DNA of 64,000 nucleotides from an uncultured Lachnospiraceae bacterium. Its GTDB lineage: Bacteria > Bacillota > Clostridia > Lachnospirales > Lachnospiraceae. The notes below the pieces were generated by a model. That model did no database searches. It worked only from the letters and a program-made list of their open reading frames with translations, and was not told where the DNA came from. Of the stretch, positions 8,405 to 16,486 are shown piece by piece (positions within the stretch are counted from its first letter, which is position 1; every line of letters starts with the position of its first letter). Made by a program: the position numbers and the translations under genes. The stretch spans positions 248,001 through 312,000 of the forward strand of contig CAMUYQ010000001.1 of assembly GCA_947165025.1 (NCBI GenBank). Direction: 5' to 3'.

Positions 8405-10053
8405 CTGGTCACCCATTTTCCTGTCTGTTTATAACCTGCAACAAGATCGTTCGCGCCGCTGACTATATTCTTATCAAATCCCAGAACATCAAGCAGCCTT
8501 ACGGCATTTGTCCTGTCGGTAACTCCGCTGTTTATCCTGTAAGGGAATACAACATTTCCATCCTGTATCTCTTCCGTGAAATAATAGCTGTCCATCACGC
8601 CTTCAAGCAGCGTGGGAAGTTCAAGATCATGCGTTGCTGCAAAGCAAAGTACGCTCGACTTTGCAAGCGACATCAGGATCCGCGTGCTTGCCGCTATCCT
8701 CTCAACGGTGTTTGTTCCCCTTAAAACCTCATCAACGATGCAAAGAACATTACCTTTATCTGCCGCATCACATATACGCTTTAATGACCTTGCCTCAACG
8801 ACGTAATAGCTCTCGCCCCCGAGAAGGTTATCGGAAAGTGTCATTGACGTATACAGGTCAAAATAACCCGTTTCATACGAATCGGCAAATGCAAATCCGA
8901 AGCTTCGCGCAAATAATGCGCTAATCCCGACAGCCTTTAAGAACGTTGATTTACCAGATGCATTCGAGCCTGTTATGACTATGCCGCGGACAGCTGATAT
9001 ATCGTTCTTTACCGGCTCTTTTACGAGCGGATGATAGAGTGCTGTTTCTTTAATGATACTCTTGTCCGATAACTTGACCGCACAGTTTGATCTGCATCTA
9101 AAGTATGACGATACCGCGATATGTGTATCAAGCCGTCCGATATCGGTGTATAGCAAAAGCAGTTCATCGTAATGATTTTTGATCGCTGAGATCTTGAGCT
9201 TGTAGGCGATAAGATCTATATGCGTGATCATCCGCAGATAATCATACAGTATCGAGAGCGGATTGGATGTCGTGCCGTCCGTATACGGAATGAGAAATCC
9301 GGCCTTTGTAAGTGAAAAGAGCGGTCTGTAATGATCAAACTCAGCCCTGCCGAGCTTTGCAAGTTTTTCGGCACATTCAATGTATCTTATCGCAAGCGAC
9401 AGTCCGCGGATGTTCTCATCCATCACGTTCTTTCCCGCAAAGTATGTCGCTATGCAGGCGATGATCATGACAATGACCGCAATGAGTCCGGGAAGCGGAT
9501 AAATCGGAGTTATCGCTATTGCTGCAACCAGAAGAACAAGAGGTATGATATCTGCTGCGATGCCCGATGTCTTTGCATTTATAAGTGCCTTTATGAGTGA
9601 GAATCCGTCTGTATCTTTAAGCTTTTTACAGTCAGAAAGTGCAAACAGCAGCGGAAATACTTCATCTTCCTTTTTTGACAGTTCGCATACGGCCTCATAC
9701 TCTTTTGCCGCCTCCTCATGATCCCTGTACATCTGATGAAACCTCGTGTACAGATACTCTTCGCCCGCGCCTGTTACCGTGCGGTTCATTCGGCTGTACA
9801 GATCCTTAAGTGCCAGGTCCGACACGGTGATATCATCGGGGTAAAAATCATCCACGGCGTTTTCTTTAATATGCCTGAACAGTTCCGGCTCGCTGTCAAA
9901 CCTGTCTGCAGAAAACACCGTATCATCCGACAGGTAGTCTTCTTTTATCTTTTCAAGTGCTGCTGCCCTGTTCTGTTTTGCTCTGTTTGCCCCTGTGATC
10001 AGAACAAGTATGAGAAGGATCGCAAAACAGATCCAGAATACGACGTTACCCAT
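8401..10053 (-). CDS. Membrane-anchored MutS-family ATPase
   Basis: The last 250 residues are a MutS domain V ATPase: Walker A GSNASGKST, a MutS-type DNLLGGESYY stretch, Walker B CIVDEVLRGTN and THDLELP. Unlike MutS, it has an N-terminal transmembrane helix (residues 4-22) and a pair of hydrophobic helices near 150-190, and it lacks the mismatch-recognition domain. It therefore belongs to the poorly characterised MutS-like group, probably anchored with its ATPase in the cytoplasm. It lies between nucleoside salvage genes and rnhA, coupled to rnhA by ATGA. A role in DNA processing at the membrane is conjecture. Confidence 0.8.
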   Translation of the reverse strand: MGNVVFWICFAILLILVLITGANRAKQNRAAALEKIKEDYLSDDTVFSADRFDSEPELFRHIKENAVDDFYPDDITVSDLALKDLYSRMNRTVTGAGEEYLYTRFHQMYRDHEEAAKEYEAVCELSKKEDEVFPLLFALSDCKKLKDTDGFSLIKALINAKTSGIAADIIPLVLLVAAIAITPIYPLPGLIAVIVMIIACIATYFAGKNVMDENIRGLSLAIRYIECAEKLAKLGRAEFDHYRPLFSLTKAGFLIPYTDGTTSNPLSILYDYLRMITHIDLIAYKLKISAIKNHYDELLLLYTDIGRLDTHIAVSSYFRCRSNCAVKLSDKSIIKETALYHPLVKEPVKNDISAVRGIVITGSNASGKSTFLKAVGISALFARSFGFAFADSYETGYFDLYTSMTLSDNLLGGESYYVVEARSLKRICDAADKGNVLCIVDEVLRGTNTVERIAASTRILMSLAKSSVLCFAATHDLELPTLLEGVMDSYYFTEEIQDGNVVFPYRINSGVTDRTNAVRLLDVLGFDKNIVSGANDLVAGYKQTGKWVTR

Positions 10054-10056
10054 TTA

Positions 10057-11346
10057 TCATTCCTTGTACTTGGCCATCATCTCATTGGCCTTCGCGTATA
10101 TCACCTCGGGATCGACGCCGTCGGCATACTTCCCGTCCATAAACAGGACCTTTCCGTCGCACATCGTCATCTTAATGTTTGTCTTGCTGCCGGAATATAC
10201 GATGTTATCTACGATATTGTTGATAGGCTGCATGTTCGGCTGTTCAAGATCGATCATGATGATATCCGCAAGCTTGCCTTCGGAAAGTGTATCGCTGTCA
10301 TTAAGGCCCATGCATCGTGCACCGTTAACAGTTGCCATCTTCATGACCTCTGCAGGAACAACCGCTGCAGCATCCATGTCATGAAGTTTTGCAAGTCCCG
10401 TAACAAGGAACATCTCGCGGAACATATCAAGGCAGTTGTTCGAGGAAGGTCCGTCGGTTCCGATCGCAACCTTTATGCCTTCCGAGAGATATTTTGAGAT
10501 CGGTGCAATACCGCTTGCAAGCTTAGTATTTGATCCGGGATTTGTGACCACGGTCATATCATGCTTTTTGAATATCTCAATGTCCTTATCGTCAAAGTAT
10601 ACGCAGTGATATCCGCCGCCGCCGTTCTCAAACATTCCGAGGCTTTCAAACAGCTGTGTGGGCGTGCATCCGTGACGCTCTATACACTCGTCTACTTCTT
10701 TTCTCGTCTCGGAATTGTGAGTAAACACAGGGGAGCCCAATGACTTTGCCATGTCGCTTATGGACTGCAGAAGTTCCTTCGTACACGTATATTCAGCATG
10801 AAATCCCATTATATAGCTTGTGAATCCGTCATTTTTGTTAAGTACTTTGTAACGTCTTTCGACCTCCTCAAGAGACGGTCCGAACTTGTTGATATCACAA
10901 CATCCAACGTAACGTACTCCCATCTCGTTAAGAGCCCGTGCACAGTATTCGGGATTCATGTACATATCAAACGCTGCGGTGATTCCGCCGGAGACATATT
11001 CAAGTGCAGCAAGGCGGGTAAACTCGTACATATCGTCCGCCGTAAGCTTGGCCTCAAGAGGGAATATCTTTGTCGAGAGCCACTCCCAGAGCGGCATGTC
11101 GTCTGCATAAGATCTCATTCCGGTCATGGCCGAATGTGTATGTGCATCCTTGAATGAAGGCATCAGGACATTGCGTTTGCAGTCGATCTCTTTATCAAAC
11201 TTAATTCCCTTCTTTGCAAGTTCATCAGCCGAAAGTGATCTTCCGACATATGCGATCCTGTTTCCTTCGATGAGTATCTCACCGTCGAAAAGATCCTTTC
11301 CCTCTTCCATCGTAAGAATACGTGCGTTATATAGACGTGTGTTCAT
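10057..11346 (-). CDS. Amidohydrolase, SsnA/MtaD-type deaminase family
   Basis: This 429-residue protein belongs to the metal-dependent amidohydrolase superfamily. Zinc ligands appear in order: DAHTHSA (HxH), GFHAEYT, FTHNSET and GTDGPSSNN (Asp). This resembles 5-methylthioadenosine/S-adenosylhomocysteine deaminases and SsnA-like enzymes. The surrounding genes (cytidine deaminase, BMP lipoprotein, purine nucleoside phosphorylase) suggest a nucleoside or base deaminase. The exact substrate, for example adenosine derivatives or guanine, cannot be fixed by eye. The RBS is GGAGG with good spacing. Confidence 0.8.
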   Translation of the reverse strand: MNTRLYNARILTMEEGKDLFDGEILIEGNRIAYVGRSLSADELAKKGIKFDKEIDCKRNVLMPSFKDAHTHSAMTGMRSYADDMPLWEWLSTKIFPLEAKLTADDMYEFTRLAALEYVSGGITAAFDMYMNPEYCARALNEMGVRYVGCCDINKFGPSLEEVERRYKVLNKNDGFTSYIMGFHAEYTCTKELLQSISDMAKSLGSPVFTHNSETRKEVDECIERHGCTPTQLFESLGMFENGGGGYHCVYFDDKDIEIFKKHDMTVVTNPGSNTKLASGIAPISKYLSEGIKVAIGTDGPSSNNCLDMFREMFLVTGLAKLHDMDAAAVVPAEVMKMATVNGARCMGLNDSDTLSEGKLADIIMIDLEQPNMQPINNIVDNIVYSGSKTNIKMTMCDGKVLFMDGKYADGVDPEVIYAKANEMMAKYKE

Positions 11347-11359
11347 CTGTATCCTCCTG

Positions 11360-11779
11360 TTACTTTACATGATCGGGCCCGAAGCTGTTCGGGAGCAGTT
11401 CTTCAAGAGTATATTCCCTGTAGTCGGATATACTCCTGGCAACGATCACTTTTAACTTTGCCGGATCCGAAAACTCCCTCAGTACCTGACGGCATACACC
11501 GCATGGATATGCGTAATCGGAAAGTTCATCCTTCTCAGAGCTCTTTCCGCCCGCGATCGCTATTGCGGAAAAACTTCTCTTGCCTTGCGCTGCAGCGGAG
11601 AATGCGGCACATCTTTCCGCACATACGGTAGCCCCGTATGAAGCGTTCTCAACGTTGCATCCGGTAACGATACTTCCGTCATCGCACAGGATGGCAGCGC
11701 CGACAAGATACTCCGAATAAGGTGCGTATGCATTTTGGCGTGCAGCTATGGCTGCACTAACAAGTTCTTTTATATCCAT
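11360..11779 (-). CDS. cdd: Cytidine deaminase
   Basis: This 139-residue zinc enzyme deaminates cytidine and deoxycytidine to uridine and deoxyuridine. The zinc site is C53-A-E55 (TVCAERCA) and the P92-C93-G-V-C96 pair, with E55 as the catalytic acid/base. Length fits the homotetrameric short form. It lies in one transcript with the BMP-type nucleoside-binding lipoprotein and purine nucleoside phosphorylase, consistent with salvage of imported nucleosides. Confidence 0.95.
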   Translation of the reverse strand: MDIKELVSAAIAARQNAYAPYSEYLVGAAILCDDGSIVTGCNVENASYGATVCAERCAAFSAAAQGKRSFSAIAIAGGKSSEKDELSDYAYPCGVCRQVLREFSDPAKLKVIVARSISDYREYTLEELLPNSFGPDHVK

Positions 11780-11789
11780 TCTTAAAACC

Positions 11790-12884
11790 TTAGAAATCTA
11801 TATATGTTACTTCTGTGTTGATAAGAGTCAGTTCCTCGCATGTTGCGACGTTTGTTTCCTTGTAAGGAACTATCATACCGTCGACAAGATGCGAAAATAC
11901 CGCATCATAGCTTTCCTGATCGAACTTCTCGAAACGTGAAGTATCCATCGGAAGACACACACCGTTCGTTTTTGCGGTCTTGTTTGTCGCCATTCCTCCG
12001 GCAAAATTTCCCTCAAAGAAAGCCTTCACATCATCGTATACGGCTGTTTTGATGCCCTTCATGGCTGAAGTTATAACAGTCTCCGACTCCGACGATTCGT
12101 CAACGTCAACGCCGATGACCTTGCCCCCATGATTTTCTGCAGCGCGGATAACACTCTGTCCGATCTGGCCGCCGCATGCGAATATGACCTCGGTGTCGTC
12201 TTCAAACCATGCACCGGCAAGCTCCTCTATCGAAGGATCCTCTGCAAATGTGTTCGTGTATGTGTATCTGATGTGGACTTTAACACCCATCTCGATAGCT
12301 GCATAGTCAGCGCCCTGAACAAATCCGTATCCGAACCTTATAACGGGGTCAACAGGCATTCCTCCGACAAATCCGAGTCCCTTGTAGCCGTCGCGCACAG
12401 CCGCGTAGCCTGCGAGAAAACCTGCTTCCTCCTCGGCAAATGTGATGCACGAAACGTTATCCGCGATACCGGTTTCCTTGTTTTCCTCATCATGCGGGAT
12501 ACCGTCAACGAGAATGAACGATGTGTCATCGTACTTCTTCATTGCCTTGTAAACGGGCACTTCCATCATCGCACCGGGGCAGACTATGAGCTTTGCGTCA
12601 TTAGATACCGCCCTTTTGATCTGGGCCATTATGCTGTCCGGATCATTATCCTCGGGCTGGTAGTACTCGTACTTAAGACCGGCTTCTTCCGCATACTGCT
12701 TTACTCCGTCCCAAGCACCCTGATTGTATGAATTATCATCTATGGTGCCAAAGTCGGTGACAAGAACTACATCCACAGGCTGGTCGGATGACGATCCGAC
12801 AGTGCTGCCACCACAGGCAGCAAGCGATAAGGCAACTATTGCCGAAAGAATTAATGCTGTTGTTTTTCTTATGTGTAAGTTCAA
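11790..12884 (-). CDS. BMP-family nucleoside-binding lipoprotein (ABC transporter substrate-binding protein)
   Basis: This 364-residue protein starts at a TTG (12884) with GGAG nine bases upstream. No ATG is available before the signal peptide. The lipobox LSLAACGG marks a lipoprotein anchored outside the membrane. The mature part has the BMP/PnrA fold signatures VVLVTDFGTIDDNSYNQGA and GLGFVGGM. Family members bind nucleosides for ABC uptake. No permease or ATPase gene is adjacent, so the partner transporter must be encoded elsewhere. It begins one base after the phosphorylase stop codon. Confidence 0.9.
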   Translation of the reverse strand: MNLHIRKTTALILSAIVALSLAACGGSTVGSSSDQPVDVVLVTDFGTIDDNSYNQGAWDGVKQYAEEAGLKYEYYQPEDNDPDSIMAQIKRAVSNDAKLIVCPGAMMEVPVYKAMKKYDDTSFILVDGIPHDEENKETGIADNVSCITFAEEEAGFLAGYAAVRDGYKGLGFVGGMPVDPVIRFGYGFVQGADYAAIEMGVKVHIRYTYTNTFAEDPSIEELAGAWFEDDTEVIFACGGQIGQSVIRAAENHGGKVIGVDVDESSESETVITSAMKGIKTAVYDDVKAFFEGNFAGGMATNKTAKTNGVCLPMDTSRFEKFDQESYDAVFSHLVDGMIVPYKETNVATCEELTLINTEVTYIDF

Positions 12885-12885
12885 A

Positions 12886-13716
12886 TTATAAAGCTCCGAT
12901 CCTGATTATTGATTCCCTGAGAATCTGCTTGAACAGAGGTGCTGCCTTGGCGGCTGCCTCCTGTACCTCGTCGTGCGTAAGAGGTGTTTCGCAGATTCCT
13001 GCGGCAAGATTGCATACGCATGATATCGCACATATCTTCATTCCCATATGGTTTGCGGCAATCGCTTCAACAACCGTGCTCATTCCTACCGCATCAACAC
13101 CGAGCTTTGAGAGCATCCTTATCTCTGCGGGACTCTCAAATGAAGGACCCGTAAGCTGTGCGTACACACCCTTCTGAATGCTTATGTCAAAATCATCTGC
13201 GACAGACATGATGATGTCCTGAAGTATCGGGTTATAAACGGATGACATATCCGGGAACCTCGTTCCGATCTCATCAATGTTCGGGCCGATAAGCGGATTG
13301 GGTGCGAACACAGATACATGGTCGGTCAGCATCATAAAATCACCGGCCTTAAAATCACGGTTGATACCGCCCGATGCGTTTGTAAGGAACAGATACTCTG
13401 CCCCAAGTTTTGCCATTAATCTTATGGGAAGAACAACATCCGTGATCGGATATCCCTCGTAATAATGTACCCTTCCCTGCATGCAGACTACAGGAACCTT
13501 GTCAATGTATCCGAAAACAAATCTGCCTTCGTGACCGGGAACGGTTGATGTCGGGAAGCCTTCTATCTCGGTGTAGGAAACTTTCTCGACAACATCGATC
13601 TCGTCTGCAAATTTTCCGAGTCCCGATCCGAGTACGATCGCTACCTTAGGTACAAAATCGGTTTTCTTTCTGACGCTTTCATAACAGTTCTGAAGTTTTT
13701 CAAATACCGGATTCAT
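12886..13716 (-). CDS. punA: Purine nucleoside phosphorylase (trimeric, inosine/guanosine type)
   Basis: This 276-residue enzyme splits purine nucleosides with phosphate into base and (deoxy)ribose 1-phosphate. It shows the phosphate-binding GSGLGKF near residue 30, the GHEGRF loop, YYEGYP and NASGGINRDF motifs of the trimeric family. The ATG at 13716 follows AAAGGAGGAG and is preferred over an upstream in-frame codon. The start overlaps the end of the large hybrid kinase gene by 17 bases, so a sensory operon runs into the salvage operon. Its deoxyribose 1-phosphate product could, after isomerisation, feed DeoC. Confidence 0.92.
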   Translation of the reverse strand: MNPVFEKLQNCYESVRKKTDFVPKVAIVLGSGLGKFADEIDVVEKVSYTEIEGFPTSTVPGHEGRFVFGYIDKVPVVCMQGRVHYYEGYPITDVVLPIRLMAKLGAEYLFLTNASGGINRDFKAGDFMMLTDHVSVFAPNPLIGPNIDEIGTRFPDMSSVYNPILQDIIMSVADDFDISIQKGVYAQLTGPSFESPAEIRMLSKLGVDAVGMSTVVEAIAANHMGMKICAISCVCNLAAGICETPLTHDEVQEAAAKAAPLFKQILRESIIRIGAL

Positions 13717-16486
13717 TTCTCCTCCTTTTAAGCTCATTAAGCTCTTCCTTTGCTTTGTGATAATCAAATATATCAAGGCAGTTCTTGACGTTTCTGAGCG
13801 CCTCGTTTACTTCCGTTCCGTAGTTTATGCCGACACATTCATTAACCCTGTCTTCCGTCTCCTTTATCGAGAAGTTAGACAGTGCTGTGATAAGCTCATC
13901 AATTATCGTATCATCGAATGGCACCTCATCGCCTTCGGGAAGCTTATCCTGTGCTTCACCCTCAAACACGTTGTTCTCGACAAGATAAGTCTTTACGATA
14001 TCAAGGACTTCCCTGAATGCTGAGAGAACGTGAGAGGTATGATTTTCTATGAACTCGATATTATCGGCCTTGCCCGCAAACTCAAGTTCCCTGAACTTAA
14101 GGCTCATTCCCTCTGCGCCTATCGCGGCACTTGAGGACTTAAGCGCGTGGACTTCAACAACGTAATTCGGGTAATCCTTGTTCTCGAGAAGATCCCTTAC
14201 AAGATCGACCTTGATAAGACCCTCCTTGTAATATGCATTAACAACCGAAGCAAATGCTTCCATGTTTCCGCCAAGGTTCTCAAGTCCGCCCTTGAAGTTG
14301 ATGTCACGCGTATCCTTGGGCTTATCCTCTTCCTTACGTTCGCTCCTTGTAATCTCCTGAACCGGTTCATCATCAATTACGATGTTAACGGCAAGTTCAG
14401 GCGGCATATACTTTCTGAGCATTCTCTCGAGATAGAACTTTCTGACGGGCTTTGCAAGATAATCCTGGAAGCCTTCGTTAAGGAGCATTCTTGAAACCTC
14501 GGGTCCGAAATCCGCAGTCGCGCACAGTATCGGGATCATAGCGTTGGCGTTATCAATTTTCCTGATAATGTGAAGCAGTTCGATACCATCCATTTCAGGC
14601 ATTCTCTGATCGAGAATGATAAGGTCGAACTCATCACGTTCAAGAATATCAAGCGCTTCGGCACCGCTCTTGCACTTCGTGATGTTGACGGAGAATGTCT
14701 GAAGCATTCCCTCGAGTACCTTAAGATTGACGATCGAATCATCGACGATCATTATCTTGCCTTCGGGATATGTGACCGCTTCACGCTTCTGCGCAACCTT
14801 ATAGCTTGATGCATCCCATGTGTTGTTAAGAGCGTTTGCCACACCGATACATGTCATCGGTTTGCGAAGTATCTTACAGTCGTCAAAATCGCTGTATATG
14901 CTTCCGGCCTCGGTGATAACGTATATCTCGTCTTTTATCTGGGCCGCTTTTATCGTATCCTTAAGTATCGGATAGAACACATCATCAACGAAGATGTGAG
15001 TATATTTCCTGTTCTCGATCGCCTGCCTGAACGCGTTAGGACCGGTAACGAAGTTCGGATACAGAGAGAACTGCCCGAGAATGTCGATCCATACATCATG
15101 ATCCTCTACGTTCTTCGTATAGATCAGCAGGTTGTATTCGTTAAGAGAGCTGACCCTGACGATAGGAATATCCTCGATGATATAGTTGATGAACTCGAAA
15201 TGAACGCTCATTCCGACGCCTTCGACACTTTGGATCGAAAGACTTCCGCCCATCAGCTCGAGTATCTCCTTGCATATCGAGAGTTCGAGACCCATACCCT
15301 TATAATCACTCTTCTGGCGGCTGTCGTACTTCGTGTACGCAGAGAGCATCGCCTCTATCTCAACTTCGGAAAGTCCGAATCCCGACTCGGATATCGTTCC
15401 CGACAGCATCACGGTGTTTGTAGCCATATCTACTTCGCCGGATACTTCCATCGAGATTCTACCGTGCGGCATGCGATGGATCGATGAGAACAGAAGGTAC
15501 ATGAATACCTGCTTGATCCTTATCGAATCTCCGAACAGAGTCTTGGGGATCGTCGAATCGATCCTTGCATAGAACTCTTTGTTCTCGGATGCATATTCGT
15601 TTGATACGGAATCTATGATCTCGCTTATGAGCTTCTTGAAATCATACTTTGTCGGATACAGCTCCATCTTGTTCGAATCAAGCTTGGAGAATTCGAGTAT
15701 GTTGTTGATGATCTTTAAAAGCTGGTTAGATGAGGTCTTGATGTTTTCTGCAAGCTCTCTTGATTCGGGATCAAGGTCTTCCCTGAGTATCAACTCATTC
15801 ATACCGATGATCGCATTCATCGGTGTTCTTATCTCATGCGTTACGTTTGCAAGGAATCTGCTCTTGTTAAATCTTGCCGATTCAATGATCCTGGCGGATT
15901 CATCAAGCTGTCTGTTCGTTCTCTCATGAATGACTGTCTGGTAGATGAATATGAATATCGGTGCAAACGCCGCAGATATGAAGCTTGCAGGAATACCGAT
16001 ATTTGCAGGTATCTTCGAATTAAAGTTTGAGTACTTTTCATAATCCAGTATCGGAAGTACAAGAACCATCGAATACCATATAAGCTCTGCTCCGAGTATC
16101 GCATATACCCACGCATCCCTGATCAGGAAGAACGTGAACACTATACCTATCAGGAAGAAGAAAAGTGTTCCGTTAAACAGGTTTCCGGTCATGTAGAAAA
16201 GCATCGGGAATATAAAAAAGTTATTTCCGATAACAAACACAAACTTAAAGAACGTTATCTCATCAAATCTTGTGACAAGATAAAGTACCAGACAATAATA
16301 GAACGTGATACCAAGCGATACGTACAGACACTCACGTGACACGTTCGTCACCGCAAAAGTAATGGCATACACGAGATTTGCGATGATACTGTAGATGATG
16401 ACCATATACAGGCTCTTCGCATCCATCGAGACATCATCGTTTCTCAGGAACTGTATGAAGTTTTTGATCTTACCCCATTTTTTCAT
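13700..16486 (-). CDS. Membrane hybrid histidine kinase with degenerate ATP site, receiver and HPt domains
   Basis: The protein has 928 residues. Order: about six hydrophobic helices (28-190), HisKA with H217 in NVTHEIRTPMN, a degraded HATPase region, a receiver-like domain without clear acidic pocket (430-550), a true receiver with D626 (LIILDQRMP), and an HPt domain with H780 (VHALKSSS). In the ATPase region the N-box reads YLLFSSIHR, lacking the Mg-binding Asn, and the G1 box reads SGTISESGFG instead of DTGxG. Autophosphorylation is therefore doubtful. It overlaps the upstream kinase gene by 4 bases. It may act as a phosphotransfer scaffold or partner of that kinase. Confidence 0.85.
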   Translation of the reverse strand: MKKWGKIKNFIQFLRNDDVSMDAKSLYMVIIYSIIANLVYAITFAVTNVSRECLYVSLGITFYYCLVLYLVTRFDEITFFKFVFVIGNNFFIFPMLFYMTGNLFNGTLFFFLIGIVFTFFLIRDAWVYAILGAELIWYSMVLVLPILDYEKYSNFNSKIPANIGIPASFISAAFAPIFIFIYQTVIHERTNRQLDESARIIESARFNKSRFLANVTHEIRTPMNAIIGMNELILREDLDPESRELAENIKTSSNQLLKIINNILEFSKLDSNKMELYPTKYDFKKLISEIIDSVSNEYASENKEFYARIDSTIPKTLFGDSIRIKQVFMYLLFSSIHRMPHGRISMEVSGEVDMATNTVMLSGTISESGFGLSEVEIEAMLSAYTKYDSRQKSDYKGMGLELSICKEILELMGGSLSIQSVEGVGMSVHFEFINYIIEDIPIVRVSSLNEYNLLIYTKNVEDHDVWIDILGQFSLYPNFVTGPNAFRQAIENRKYTHIFVDDVFYPILKDTIKAAQIKDEIYVITEAGSIYSDFDDCKILRKPMTCIGVANALNNTWDASSYKVAQKREAVTYPEGKIMIVDDSIVNLKVLEGMLQTFSVNITKCKSGAEALDILERDEFDLIILDQRMPEMDGIELLHIIRKIDNANAMIPILCATADFGPEVSRMLLNEGFQDYLAKPVRKFYLERMLRKYMPPELAVNIVIDDEPVQEITRSERKEEDKPKDTRDINFKGGLENLGGNMEAFASVVNAYYKEGLIKVDLVRDLLENKDYPNYVVEVHALKSSSAAIGAEGMSLKFRELEFAGKADNIEFIENHTSHVLSAFREVLDIVKTYLVENNVFEGEAQDKLPEGDEVPFDDTIIDELITALSNFSIKETEDRVNECVGINYGTEVNEALRNVKNCLDIFDYHKAKEELNELKRRRNESGI

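Noticed and set aside
11840-12731. Plus-strand reading frames opposite the BMP lipoprotein gene
   Set aside because: They are antisense to a gene with clear family motifs, lack ribosome binding sites and have no recognisable protein features.
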